A DNA stretch of 64,000 bases from CAVVSD01 sp963837655 (GCA_963837655.1 CAWIOK010000023.1:434001-498000), one strand, 5' to 3'; positions 1 through 7,902 are shown, numbered from the stretch's first letter. Notes: generated from the letters alone by a model not told the origin. Made by a program: numbers and translations.

Positions 1-288
1 GCCCGGCGCCCACAGGCCGTTCTCACCGTCTCGCCGCCGTGCTACTTCAACACCGGCTGCTGCTCGTTCCCCGACGGGGACGTGACCGGCATCGAGATCG
101 CCGACGGGGAGATCAGGCTGGTTCGCTGGCCAGCGAACCTGCATGAGATCGTCGCGGGCAAGGGCGGCGTCGAGGCCGAGAAGCGGATCCTGGAGGAGGC
201 GCCGTTGGAGGACATCCTCGCCGCGGTCACCGACGAGCCGTCCGTCGCGCCGAGCGTCGTCGAGCACCAGATCGGCGCGTCGCAGTGA
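1..288 (+). CDS. Metallophosphoesterase, C-terminal part (partial)
   Basis: The frame is open from base 1 to a TGA at 286-288, so only about the last 95 residues are present and the start lies before the window. The visible part contains NTGCCSFPDG followed by a beta-strand pattern (TGIEI, GEIRLVRW), which resembles the end of calcineurin-like metallophosphoesterases. The metal-binding Asp/His/Asn residues would be upstream and cannot be checked. Its stop overlaps the GTG of the next gene (GTGA), so the two are probably translated together. Phosphoesterase family membership is moderately sure; substrate unknown. Confidence 0.6.
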   Translation, partial: ARRPQAVLTVSPPCYFNTGCCSFPDGDVTGIEIADGEIRLVRWPANLHEIVAGKGGVEAEKRILEEAPLEDILAAVTDEPSVAPSVVEHQIGASQ

Positions 289-683
289 GCGAGCGCAACG
301 TCCTCGGCCGGCCGCTGGAGTCGTGCAGCACCGATCCGCTGACCGGCTTCTACCGCGATGGCTGCTGCAGCACGGGGCCCGAGGACCTCGGCCGCCACAC
401 GATCTGCGCGGTCGTGACCGCGGAGTTCCTCCAGCACCAGCAGGCCATCGGCAACGACCTGACGACGCCGATGCCGGCCCACCGGTTCCCTGGGCTCGCT
501 CCCGGCGACCGCTGGTGCGTCACGGCCGTCAACTGGCTGCGCGCCTACGAGGACGGTGCCGCGGCGTTCGTCATCCTGGCCTCGACGCACGAGGCCACCC
601 TTGACATCGTGCCGATCGAGGCGCTGCGAGCGTACGCGGTCGACGTGCCCGAGGACGCAGGGCCGTTCGGCGCGGGAGCGTGA
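285..683 (+). CDS. DUF2237 family protein
   Basis: A 132-residue protein matching the compact DUF2237 (COG3651) family along its whole length. It opens with NVLGRPLESCSTDPLTGFYR, has a paired-cysteine patch (DGCC) followed by TGPEDLG, then HTICAVVTAEFL and PGDRWCVTAVNW, all typical family signatures. The clustered cysteines suggest metal binding or a structural role, but no reaction is known. The GTG start overlaps the previous stop by 4 nt and the stop lies 1 nt before the next GTG, so it sits inside a three-gene operon with a phosphoesterase and an acyl-CoA dehydrogenase. Confidence 0.85.
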   Translation: MSERNVLGRPLESCSTDPLTGFYRDGCCSTGPEDLGRHTICAVVTAEFLQHQQAIGNDLTTPMPAHRFPGLAPGDRWCVTAVNWLRAYEDGAAAFVILASTHEATLDIVPIEALRAYAVDVPEDAGPFGAGA

Positions 684-684
684 C

Positions 685-1932
685 GTGGGGGCGTTCGTCG
701 GCTACAGCCTGCCGGAGGAGCCGTTCGGCCTCCCGCCCGAGATCGTCGAGGTCAAGAACCTCGCCCGCGAGATCGTCGAGCGCGAGTGCATCCCGCTGGA
801 GGCGCAGTTCCTGACCAACGACCCCGCCGGGGTCGCCGCAGGCGACCTGCCGGGCGGCGGCGAGTCGCTCGTCGACGGCAGCCTGCCCCGCGTGGTGTGG
901 GACCGCCTCCTGCGGATCTCGCGCGAGACCGGCCTGTTCACCGCGATGCTCCCCGAGGAGCACGGCGGCATGGGCCTCGGCGTGCTCGGCTCCTTCGTGC
1001 TGCAGGAGGAGCTCAACCGCAGCATCGTCCCGCTCCCCCGCCCCAACGTGCCCGCCATCCTCTTCGCCTGCCGCGAGGATCAGCGCGAGCAGTTCCTGGA
1101 CCCGATCCTCTCCGGCGAGCGCTGGTTCGCGTTCGCGCAGACGGAGCCGGACGCCGGGTCGGACCCCGGGTCGATGTCGACCCGCGCGATGCTCGACGGC
1201 GACGAGTGGGTCATCGACGGCTCCAAGACGTTCATCTCCTTCGCCGACCGCGCGGCGTTCCACCTCTGCCTGGCGGTGACCGATCCGGAGAAGCGCCAGC
1301 GCGGCGGCATCACGATGTTCCTCGTCCCCACCGACACCCCCGGGATCACACTGCAGCCGCTGCGGACGTGGCAGTCTGCCGCGCCGCACCAGTTCACCGT
1401 CTTCTACGAGGGGGTCCGGATCCCGCGCGGGAACGTGCTCGGGGATGTCGGCGGCGGCTTCGCGCTGGCCCAGCAGTGGCTCGCGATCAACGACCGCCTG
1501 ACGCGCGGCGCCATGGCGACCGGCTTCCTCTCACGCGGCCTGGACATGGCGGTCGACTGGGTGCGGACACGCAAGACCTTCGGCCAGCCGCTCGCCGAGC
1601 GTCAGGCGATCCAGTGGATGCTCGTCGACATCCTGCTGGACCTGAAGAGCATCAGGGCGATCTCCTACGAGTGCGCGGCGCGCGCCGACGCCGGCGAGGA
1701 CGTGCGCGCCCACGCTGCGATGGCCAAGCTCATGGGCGCGAACTGGGGCCACCGCTCCATGGACAAGCTCATGCAGATCTTCGGCGGCATGGGCGAGGCC
1801 ATGGACCACCCGATCCCGCACTGGTACCACATCATCCGTCACGGCCGGATCGGCGGCGGGACCGACGAGATCCAGCGAATCCTGATCTCCCGCGCGATCC
1901 TCAGGGGCGACCCGTCGGTGTGGCGGGCGTGA
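685..1932 (+). CDS. Acyl-CoA dehydrogenase family protein
   Basis: A 415-residue flavoprotein of the acyl-CoA dehydrogenase superfamily, expected to introduce an alpha-beta double bond into an acyl-CoA and pass electrons to ETF. The three-part architecture is visible: an N-terminal helical domain (about 1-130), a middle beta domain with FAQTEPDAGSD (about residues 151-161), and a C-terminal helical domain with FGGMGEAM near 366. At the place where medium-chain enzymes have the catalytic Glu (YEGT) this protein has IGGGTDEIQ, so the base must sit elsewhere, as in other superfamily branches, or the substrate differs. Start: GTG at 685, 1 nt after the DUF2237 stop; the frame stays open further upstream but would overlap that gene. 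Its 3' end overlaps the convergent VOC gene by 32 nt. Confidence 0.9.
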   Translation: MGAFVGYSLPEEPFGLPPEIVEVKNLAREIVERECIPLEAQFLTNDPAGVAAGDLPGGGESLVDGSLPRVVWDRLLRISRETGLFTAMLPEEHGGMGLGVLGSFVLQEELNRSIVPLPRPNVPAILFACREDQREQFLDPILSGERWFAFAQTEPDAGSDPGSMSTRAMLDGDEWVIDGSKTFISFADRAAFHLCLAVTDPEKRQRGGITMFLVPTDTPGITLQPLRTWQSAAPHQFTVFYEGVRIPRGNVLGDVGGGFALAQQWLAINDRLTRGAMATGFLSRGLDMAVDWVRTRKTFGQPLAERQAIQWMLVDILLDLKSIRAISYECAARADAGEDVRAHAAMAKLMGANWGHRSMDKLMQIFGGMGEAMDHPIPHWYHIIRHGRIGGGTDEIQRILISRAILRGDPSVWRA

Positions 1933-2416
1933 GCTCGCGCCGGTCGGCGCCGATGTAGAGCCGCGCCTCGGCGTGCTCGCCGAGCTGCGGGCGCCCCTCC
2001 TCCAGGACGCGGAGCTCGAGGCGCAGATCGTCCGGCAGGCGGCTCGCGCCGACCGCGTCGAGCTCGACGAGGTTCCCCGACGGGTCGCGGACGTAGAGCT
2101 GGACGACGTCGCCCGGCAGCCCGATGAGGTGGTGGCTGAACGTCGCCTGGTCGAAGTTCCCGAGGTCCTCGCACATCCTGTAGGCCGCGATGAGCCCGTC
2201 GATGTCGACCTCCACGCCGAAGTGGTGGTGCGTCGGCGGGTCGTCGGCACGGTCGAAGATGTGCAGCTGGGTGTCGCCCAGCGCCAGCCACTGCACGGGG
2301 AAGCCGAAGTCGGGCGTCGCGATCCGCTCGGCGCCGAGGAGACGCTCGTAGAAGCCGATCGACCTCTCCATGTCGCTCGCGTTGACGCTGACGTGGTTGA
2401 GCCTGCTCGTGCCCAT
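1901..2416 (-). CDS. VOC (glyoxalase/bleomycin-resistance fold) protein
   Basis: A 171-residue single-chain vicinal-oxygen-chelate protein. The two beta-alpha-beta-beta-beta modules are seen: LNHVSVNASDMERSIGFYE at the N-terminus, HHHFGVEVDID in the middle and YVRDPSGNLVELD in the second half. The His near the start, the central His cluster and the Glu in NLVELD fit the usual metal ligands. A strong GGAGGG ribosome binding site lies just before ATG 2416 and decides the start, although the frame is open further upstream. The C-terminal ~35 residues extend beyond the usual fold and overlap the acyl-CoA dehydrogenase end. Substrate cannot be assigned. Confidence 0.8.
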   Translation of the reverse strand: MGTSRLNHVSVNASDMERSIGFYERLLGAERIATPDFGFPVQWLALGDTQLHIFDRADDPPTHHHFGVEVDIDGLIAAYRMCEDLGNFDQATFSHHLIGLPGDVVQLYVRDPSGNLVELDAVGASRLPDDLRLELRVLEEGRPQLGEHAEARLYIGADRRELTPATPTGRP

Positions 2417-2430
2417 CGGGTCTCCCTCCT

Positions 2431-3339
2431 CTACGCTGCCGCGGTCTCGATCGGCCGTGCTGCGGAGCGTAGACGTCCGACGCGCAGCGCGTGGGCGGCA
2501 GCGGGACCCACCCACCGGCCGTACGGGGCGAACGCCTCCCTGACCTGCTCCTCGGTCGCGCGGGCGTACGGGTCGCCGCCGGTGAGCCGCCGGCCGATGA
2601 GCTTGAGGAACCCGAGATCCCCGGCGGGGAACGCGTCATGGTGGCCCTGGCCCTGCTGGGCGAGCATGTCGATCGTCCACTGCCCGATGCCGGGGATGCG
2701 GCGCAAGCGCGCCCAGCCCGCCTCGTGGTCGGGACCGTCGAGGTCCACGCGGCCGGCGGCGACCTCCTTCGCGGCGCGCCGCAGGGCGAGGGCCCGGCTC
2801 AGCGCGAGGTCGAAGGACTGCAGCCGAGCCGGCGAGCAGCCCGAGAGCGTCGTCACGTCGGGCAGGTCGCGCAGGCCGGTCCGCAGGCAGCGCCGGCCCA
2901 AGCGATGGACGATGCGCCGCTCGATCGCGGTCGCGCGCTCGAACTCGATGAGCTGCTCGCAGATCGCCCAGGCCAGCGCCTCGAACGCCACGGCGCGACG
3001 CGGAGGGCGGATCCACGGCGCCCTGCGGATCGACGCGCCGATCCAGGGGTCGTCTCGGAACTGACGCAGGAACGGGCCCAGGTCGTCGTCGACCCCGAGA
3101 CCGAACCGCAGCCGGGCCAGTCCGGTCTCGGCGGCCTCGGCGGTCGGCGCCCAGGCCCCGATGACGACGCGGTCCACCGCAGGCTGCGCCGCGCGCAGGA
3201 CGACAGGCTCGCCTCCGATGTGCAGCAGCCGCTCGAGCACGCCGCCGCGACGGCGGGTGACGCCGTCCATGCCACCGCCGGGGAGACGGAACGGCGATGC
3301 CGGGCGAACCTCGGCACGGATCTCGATCTGCGCGGCCAT
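2431..3339 (-). CDS. DNA-3-methyladenine glycosylase II (AlkA-like)
   Basis: A 302-residue base-excision-repair glycosylase of the HhH-GPD superfamily that removes alkylated bases from DNA. The C-terminal half shows the helix-hairpin-helix RLRRIPGIGQWTIDML (about residues 211-226) followed by the Gly/Pro-Asp segment AFPAGDLGFLKL, whose Asp is the expected catalytic residue. The N-terminal half fits the AlkA beta domain. ATG 3339 has a TAGGGT box 10 nt upstream, consistent with leaderless expression. The downstream VOC gene on the same strand begins 14 nt after the stop, so both may be co-transcribed. Confidence 0.87.
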   Translation of the reverse strand: MAAQIEIRAEVRPASPFRLPGGGMDGVTRRRGGVLERLLHIGGEPVVLRAAQPAVDRVVIGAWAPTAEAAETGLARLRFGLGVDDDLGPFLRQFRDDPWIGASIRRAPWIRPPRRAVAFEALAWAICEQLIEFERATAIERRIVHRLGRRCLRTGLRDLPDVTTLSGCSPARLQSFDLALSRALALRRAAKEVAAGRVDLDGPDHEAGWARLRRIPGIGQWTIDMLAQQGQGHHDAFPAGDLGFLKLIGRRLTGGDPYARATEEQVREAFAPYGRWVGPAAAHALRVGRLRSAARPIETAAA

Positions 3340-3380
3340 CGAGCCGCGGACCCTACGCCCAGGACCGGCGGCTGGAGGAT

Positions 3381-3653
3381 CTAGCGCTTGTCGCCGAGCA
3401 CGTGCACGTCCACGAGGAACGAGCGGCTCGCGAGCACACGGCCGAGATCGCGCCGGCGGCGACGGCTCGTGCGCATGCGGCGCAGCGGGTGGCTGCGGAC
3501 GACCGCGATCGTGGCGATGCCCGCGACGAAGCTCGTCGCGGCGACGACCGCTGCCTGCACGGCGACGGGCGCCGGCTCGCGTTGTGATGCGATGGTCGTC
3601 GGCTCCGCCAGGACCGGCAGGGCGTCGACCTCAGGGGCGTCGTCGTCGATCAC
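3381..3653 (-). CDS. Small single-pass membrane protein
   Basis: About 90 residues. After an acidic N-terminus (VIDDDAPEVD) there is one membrane segment (VQAAVVAATSFVAGIATIAVV) and then a strongly basic Arg-rich stretch, predicting a cytoplasmic basic tail; it ends with a hydrophobic strand (SFLVDVHVLG). GTG 3653 is chosen because a TAGGGT box sits 7 nt upstream; a TTG at 3689 and GTG at 3662 in the same frame are alternatives. It follows the GNAT-like acyltransferase gene by about 40 nt on the same strand, suggesting a function linked to that enzyme. No family I can name with certainty. Confidence 0.6.
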   Translation of the reverse strand: MIDDDAPEVDALPVLAEPTTIASQREPAPVAVQAAVVAATSFVAGIATIAVVRSHPLRRMRTSRRRRRDLGRVLASRSFLVDVHVLGDKR

Positions 3654-3692
3654 CCCGTGCACCCTACCGAGGTCGCCGGAGGGCTCCAATCC

Positions 3693-4835
3693 CTACGGGG
3701 CGACAGATGCTGCGAGCAAGGGACGCTCGTAGACGCGGTAGCGCTTCACGACGCGACCGCCGAGCGCCTGCATGGCCTTGTTGATCGAGTTGTGCTCGAG
3801 GATCCAGCCGGCCTCGGCCCAGTGCTGCTTCGCGCCGACCGCGCGGTCGTAGTTCTCCACGTAGAGCATCGCCGCGGCGCCCGTGTGCTGGTACTCGGGC
3901 TTCACGCCGAGGAAGCCGACCCGGATGCGGTCGATCACGGTCTGGCGGTTGAGGTAGTGGAACCAGCCGAACGGCAGCAGGCTGCCGTTCATCTTCTGCA
4001 GGACCTGGTTGACGTCCAGTGGCGACATCGCCACGCCGACGACGTCGCCCTCGGCGGTCTCGACGACCTGGAACCACTTCGGGTCGAAGACGAGCTGCAG
4101 ATCCAGCGCGTAGGCGTCGAGGTCCTCCTTGGAGTACGGCACGAAGCCCCAGTTGTCGGCCCAGGCCGCGTTGTAGACCTCGGCGAAGAGGTCGAGGTCG
4201 CTGCGCAGCGACCGGCGCGTCATGTGCCGCAACGTCAGCCCGTAGCGCTCCCGTGCGCGCTCGGCCATCGTGAAGATGGCGGGGCGCACCGACGGCCGGT
4301 CGCCGATCTCGAGCTCCCACATGAGCAGATCGACGGCCTTCTGGAGCCCCGCGTCCTCGCACAGGCGCTGGTAGTAGGGCGGGTGCCAGGGCTGGCGGAT
4401 CATCGGCTCGCGGTCGTGGCCCTCGATCACGATGCCGCTCTCGTCGTTCATCGTGAAGTCCATCGGGCCGATCATGTGGTCGCAGCCGTGCCGGCGCAGC
4501 CACGCCTCCGCGGTCGCGAGCATCGCGCCGAAGACCTCGGGATCGTCCTCGGTCTCCAGGAAGCCGAACATCCCCGTCCGCGAGTGGTGGAACTCGTTGT
4601 AGGCGTGGTCGACCTGCGCGCTGATGCGGCCGACGATCCGCCCGTCGCGGTAGGCGAGGAAGAGCTGGGCGTCGGCGTGCTTGAAGTACGCGTTGACGCG
4701 ACGGCTCAGGAAGGCATGGCGCTCCAGCCGCAGCGGGGGGATCCACTGCGGGGAAGTAGCATGCAGACGGAACGGGAGTTCGATGAACTCGTTGATGTCC
4801 CGCCGCGAGGTGACGGGGCGAACCTCCACAGACAC
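3693..4835 (-). CDS. GNAT-like N-acyltransferase, candidate bacterial ceramide synthase (bCerS-like)
   Basis: A 380-residue protein of the large GNAT-related family to which the Caulobacter ceramide synthase bCerS is thought to belong. Visible landmarks: INEFIELPFRLHA and WIPPLRLERHAFL near the N-terminus, RTGMFGFLETEDDPEV, the GPMDFTMNDESG segment, a central WHPPYYQRLCEDAG, and a C-terminal GNAT-like block with GVKPEYQHTGAA and WILEHNSINKAMQALGG. Role by family: transfer of an acyl group onto an amine. It is divergent from, and only 15 nt from, a serine-palmitoyltransferase-like gene, which supports a long-chain-base N-acylation role (inference). GTG 4835 has TAGGGT 8 nt upstream; GTG 4829 is an alternative. 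It could instead act on another amine. Confidence 0.68.
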   Translation of the reverse strand: MSVEVRPVTSRRDINEFIELPFRLHATSPQWIPPLRLERHAFLSRRVNAYFKHADAQLFLAYRDGRIVGRISAQVDHAYNEFHHSRTGMFGFLETEDDPEVFGAMLATAEAWLRRHGCDHMIGPMDFTMNDESGIVIEGHDREPMIRQPWHPPYYQRLCEDAGLQKAVDLLMWELEIGDRPSVRPAIFTMAERARERYGLTLRHMTRRSLRSDLDLFAEVYNAAWADNWGFVPYSKEDLDAYALDLQLVFDPKWFQVVETAEGDVVGVAMSPLDVNQVLQKMNGSLLPFGWFHYLNRQTVIDRIRVGFLGVKPEYQHTGAAAMLYVENYDRAVGAKQHWAEAGWILEHNSINKAMQALGGRVVKRYRVYERPLLAASVAP

Positions 4836-4850
4836 GGCGCCGGACCCTAC

Positions 4851-6107
4851 ATGGCAGACACGACCACCGACGTCTTCGCCAAGGTGCACAGCAACGAGCG
4901 GCTCGAGCAGCTGCGCGTCGCGCGCCAGGCCGACCTGGTCCCGTACTTCCGGGTCGTGGAGTCCCCTGCCCTTCCCGTCGTCGAGATGGAGGGCGCCGAG
5001 CGGATCATGCTCGGGTCCAACAACTACCTGGGTCTCACGAGCGATCCGCGCGTCATGCAGGGCGCACGCGACGCGCTCGAGCGCTACGGCCCGGGGCTGA
5101 CCGGGTCGCGCCTGCTCAACGGCACGACGCCGCTGCATCTGGAGCTCGAGGAGGAGCTCGCCGCCTGGATGGGCACGGAGGCCGCGATCGTCTTCACGAC
5201 CGGCCACCAGACGAACGTCGGGACGCTCGGCACGCTGCTCGAGCCCGGCGACACCGTCATCGCCGACTCGGCCGACCACGCCTCGATCCTCGACGGCTGC
5301 CTGCTCAGCCGCGCGAAGCTGCGGCCGTTCCGCCACGGCCGGCTGGACAAGCTCGAGAAGAGCCTCCAGCGCGCCGGCGAGGACGGCGGCGGCGTGCTCG
5401 TCGTGGTCGATGGCGTGTTCTCCATGGAGGGCGATGTCGCCCCGCTGCCCGAGATCGTCGCGCTCTGTCGCACGTACGGCGCGCGCCTCATGGTCGACGA
5501 GGCCCACGGCGCCGGGGTTCTCGGCGCGCGCGGCGCAGGCGCGACCGAGTTGCACGGCGTCGAGGCCGACGTCGACCTGCGCATGGGCACGTTCTCGAAG
5601 TCGCTGGCCTCCTGCGGAGGCTTCCTCGCCGGTCCGCTCGACGTCGTCGAGTTCCTCAAGCTGCAGAGCCGCGCGTTCCTCTTCACCGCGTCCAATGTCC
5701 CGGCGTCGCTCGGGGCCGCGCTGGCGGCCCTGCGGATCATCACGTCCGCTGAGGGCCCGCCGCTGTTCGCGCGCGTTCTGGAGAACGCCCGGCACTGGAA
5801 CGACGGGCTGCGTGAGCGCGGCTTCAAGGTGATCGAGGGGGACGCCCCCGGCGACGTGACCACACCGGTCGTCCCGGTCCTCGTGGAGGACGACTGGAAG
5901 GCCGCGCTGCTCTGGAAGGCGCTGTGGAACGCCGGCGTGTTCGTCAACGTCGCGCTGCACCCCGCGGTGCCGCCCGGCGGCGCGTTGCTGCGCACGAGCG
6001 TCATGGCGACGCACGACCACGCGCTCCTCGATCGTGCGCTGGACACCTTCAGCGATGTGAAGGCGACGTTCGAGGCCGAGCACGGCCCGCTGCCGCTCCC
6101 CGACTGA
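4851..6107 (+). CDS. PLP-dependent alpha-oxoamine synthase, serine palmitoyltransferase-like
   Basis: A 418-residue fold-type I PLP enzyme of the alpha-oxoamine synthase family, which condense an acyl-CoA with an amino acid and lose CO2. Motifs: LGSNNYLGLTSDPRV (about 48-62), GPGLTGSRLLNGT, the PLP Asp/His segment VDEAHGAGVLG, and the Schiff-base lysine in GTFSKSLASCGGF. That last motif is closer to bacterial serine palmitoyltransferases (GTFSKSLAS-type) than to BioF or Kbl. ATG 4851 is the only good start; the intergenic gap to the divergent acyltransferase is 15 nt, so their promoters overlap. Together they could make and N-acylate a long-chain base. Glycine C-acetyltransferase or BioF activity is not excluded by sequence alone. 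Confidence 0.78.
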   Translation: MADTTTDVFAKVHSNERLEQLRVARQADLVPYFRVVESPALPVVEMEGAERIMLGSNNYLGLTSDPRVMQGARDALERYGPGLTGSRLLNGTTPLHLELEEELAAWMGTEAAIVFTTGHQTNVGTLGTLLEPGDTVIADSADHASILDGCLLSRAKLRPFRHGRLDKLEKSLQRAGEDGGGVLVVVDGVFSMEGDVAPLPEIVALCRTYGARLMVDEAHGAGVLGARGAGATELHGVEADVDLRMGTFSKSLASCGGFLAGPLDVVEFLKLQSRAFLFTASNVPASLGAALAALRIITSAEGPPLFARVLENARHWNDGLRERGFKVIEGDAPGDVTTPVVPVLVEDDWKAALLWKALWNAGVFVNVALHPAVPPGGALLRTSVMATHDHALLDRALDTFSDVKATFEAEHGPLPLPD

Positions 6108-6414
6108 GCGATCCATCACTCAGATCGCCGGTGCACCGATCACCCACCTTGCCGCGCAACGAGAAGAACACGAAATGTTCGCTCTGAGCGCACGAGTTGC
6201 GAGAGTTGGCGTTGACCGCGGTGCCCAGGCTGCTTAGCTTCGCACCACGCGCGGCGGACAGGCCGGGGCGGCTGAGACGAGACGGTCGGCACGAGAGGGG
6301 GCCGACGGTCAGAAGCGCGTCTCTCCGCTGGAGGGCACCGGCCAGGTCAGCGCGTGACACCGCCAATACCACGAGGTTGCCCGGACCGGGATGGGACGGG
6401 CAGCGGGAGGACAG
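6108..6414. other. Intergenic region holding a promoter and long leader
   Basis: These 307 bases lie between the alpha-oxoamine synthase and the IHF-like gene. I see no convincing coding frame. The region contains a promoter at 6212-6240 and, downstream of it, a leader of roughly 170 nt before ATG 6415. Several short GC-rich stems can be drawn in the leader, but none matches a riboswitch consensus I recognise. Confidence 0.5.
6212..6240 (+). promoter_or_regulatory. Sigma70-type promoter of the IHF-like gene
   Basis: TTGACC at 6212-6217 and TAGCTT at 6235-6240 are separated by exactly 17 nt, a near-canonical housekeeping promoter. Transcription would start around 6247, leaving a long untranslated leader before ATG 6415. 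Confidence 0.6.
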
Positions 6415-6795
6415 ATGAACGCGACAGCGACGATCGCCCCTGCGCCGCCACAGCACATGCAGGCGCTCCAGCGCGCGAACGAGGTCCGCCTGGCGCGGGC
6501 CGAGCTCAAGCGCCAGATCGCGGCAGGGGAGATCAGCGCGGGCGAGGTCATCCTCGCATGCCCTTGGGAGGCCGACAGCATGAGCGTCGCCGACCTCTTG
6601 ACGAGTCAGCGTCGCTGGGGTCAGACCCGGTGCCGCAACTTCCTCGCCGGAGTCCCGATGTCCGAGACGAAGACGGTGGGCTCGATGACGCAGCGTCAGC
6701 GTCATGCGCTCAGCGACCTGCTCGGACTTCAGGGGGGACGTGCTCGGCAGCACGTGAGGCGCGACGAGCGCCTCACGACGCTCGCGGGGGCCTAG
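6415..6795 (+). CDS. Actinobacterial integration host factor-like (mIHF/S13-type H2TH) protein
   Basis: A 126-residue basic protein resembling the actinobacterial integration host factor, a nucleoid-associated DNA-binding protein unrelated to E. coli IHF. Shared pattern: a helix with LARAELKRQIAAGEISAGEV, then MSVADLLTSQRRWGQTRCRN, corresponding to the helix-two-turn-helix region of mIHF (core VxxLLxxxxGxGxxRA), and a terminal MTQRQRHALSDLL helix. The usual GVGKVRA loop is changed to RRWGQTRC, so DNA contacts may differ. ATG 6415 is chosen for its GGGAGGACAG ribosome binding site. Possibly a paralogue rather than the main cellular mIHF. Confidence 0.65.
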   Translation: MNATATIAPAPPQHMQALQRANEVRLARAELKRQIAAGEISAGEVILACPWEADSMSVADLLTSQRRWGQTRCRNFLAGVPMSETKTVGSMTQRQRHALSDLLGLQGGRARQHVRRDERLTTLAGA

Positions 6796-6812
6796 CCCGC
6801 ACCAGGACGGAA

Positions 6813-6849
6813 CCGGCGGCCAGGGAGGCCTCCGGAACCGCGCCGCCGG
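6813..6849. terminator. Candidate bidirectional terminator hairpin
   Basis: CCGGCGGC at 6813-6820 pairs with GCCGCCGG at 6842-6849; the enclosed loop contains the self-complementary GGAGGCCTCC. It lies between the converging ends of the IHF-like and VOC genes. There is no U-tract, so this is tentative. Confidence 0.35.
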
Positions 6850-7284
6850 CTATCCGCCGGTAAGCCCGGACCCCCGGGTCGCGATCTCGAGGATGTGCCC
6901 GTCGGGATCGCGGAAGTAGATCGAGCGGAAGCCGCCTCGGTCGAAGACCTCCGAGCACTCCACACCATGACCACGGAGGTAATCGCGCCAGGCGGCCAGC
7001 TCGTCGGACGTCTCGATGACGAAGGCGAAGTGATGTGTCGTGCCGACGCCGACGCGTCCGTCGTCCATGTCGGCGTACTCGAGGAACGAGACGAGGCTCC
7101 CGGGCGCGCCGCCCTCGGTGCCGAACCAGAAATGGCGCGCATCCGGGTCGTCGTCGCTGCGCTGACGGCGCACCAGCGCGAGTCCGAGCAGATCCCGGTA
7201 GAACGCGGTCGTGCGGTCCAGGTCGCGGCAGATCGCCGTGACGTGGTGCAATCCGCGCAATGCCATCCGCCGCTGCTCGCTCAC
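6850..7284 (-). CDS. VOC family protein (ring-cleaving-dioxygenase-like single module)
   Basis: A 144-residue VOC protein. LRGLHHVTAICRDLDRTTAF starts the first module, FLEYADMDDG holds a Glu and GVGTTHHFAFVIE a second His, and HILEIATRG ends the second module with a Glu, so the His/His/Glu metal set expected of this fold is present. The HHVTAICRD start and SLVSFLEYAD block look like the glyoxalase family that includes extradiol and MhqO-type dioxygenases, at half their length. Start: GTG 7284 has TACCCT 8 nt upstream; ATG 7266, six codons later, lacks such a box and a ribosome binding site. Substrate unknown. Confidence 0.75.
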   Translation of the reverse strand: MSEQRRMALRGLHHVTAICRDLDRTTAFYRDLLGLALVRRQRSDDDPDARHFWFGTEGGAPGSLVSFLEYADMDDGRVGVGTTHHFAFVIETSDELAAWRDYLRGHGVECSEVFDRGGFRSIYFRDPDGHILEIATRGSGLTGG

Positions 7285-7341
7285 CGGGCAGCAGGGTAGT
7301 AGAGGGCTCGGCGGCGCCGTCGGCCCGTGTCCCCTGGCACC

Positions 7342-7902
7342 ATGCTGTCCGTGCCCCAGAGGATCGAGGCAGGACCCGTCATCGCCGCCGTCGGATCGGT
7401 TCTGCTGTTCCTGAGCCTGTTCCTGACCTGGTACGCGCCCGACGCATCGGGCTGGGACACCTTCGAGACGCTCGATCTGCTGCTCGCGGGCATCGCCATC
7501 GCGGCGGGCGCGCTGGCTGCCGGACAGCTGGGTGCGAGCTTCGCGGCAGGCATCGATCCGCGACTGCTCCCGCTGCTCGGGGCGATCGGCTTCGCCGCGG
7601 TGGGCGTCACGCTGCTGCAGGGCCCGCCCGGCACCGAGGGCGCGGAGCTCGCCTCGGGTGCGTGGGTCGCCCTGGGTGGGTCGGTGCTGGTCTTCGCCGG
7701 CGGCGCGCTCGCGGCGGCGCGCATCTCGGTCACCGTCACCGTCGCCGGCCGCGATGCGCGCCGCCGGGTGCCCGCCGTCGACCGCCGCCACGACGACCCC
7801 GCGACCGCGGTCGAGGACGAGCACGACCGCACCGAGACGCTGGACGTCGAGGGTCTGCTGGCCGACGACCGAGGCGAGGACACGCCGCCCGCCGGCACGT
7901 GA
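7342..7902 (+). CDS. Hypothetical four-helix membrane protein
   Basis: About 186 residues with four predicted membrane segments (VIAAVGSVLLFLSLFLTWY; LDLLLAGIAIAAGALAAGQL; LLPLLGAIGFAAVGVTLL; AWVALGGSVLVFAGGALAAA), followed by a charged, disordered cytoplasmic tail rich in Arg, Asp and Glu. The FLTWY after the first helix is common in small actinobacterial membrane proteins. ATG 7342 is used; a GTG at 7327 is an alternative. Its stop overlaps the next gene's GTG by 4 nt, so they form an operon and may interact. No function can be named. Confidence 0.65.
   Translation: MLSVPQRIEAGPVIAAVGSVLLFLSLFLTWYAPDASGWDTFETLDLLLAGIAIAAGALAAGQLGASFAAGIDPRLLPLLGAIGFAAVGVTLLQGPPGTEGAELASGAWVALGGSVLVFAGGALAAARISVTVTVAGRDARRRVPAVDRRHDDPATAVEDEHDRTETLDVEGLLADDRGEDTPPAGT

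Noticed and set aside
4851..6107. Calling the PLP enzyme BioF
   Set aside because: No biotin genes are nearby, and its lysine motif GTFSKSLAS and acyltransferase neighbour fit SPT-like enzymes better.
6241..6414. A c-di-AMP or other riboswitch in the IHF-like leader
   Set aside because: No recognisable conserved core; only generic GC stems could be drawn by eye.
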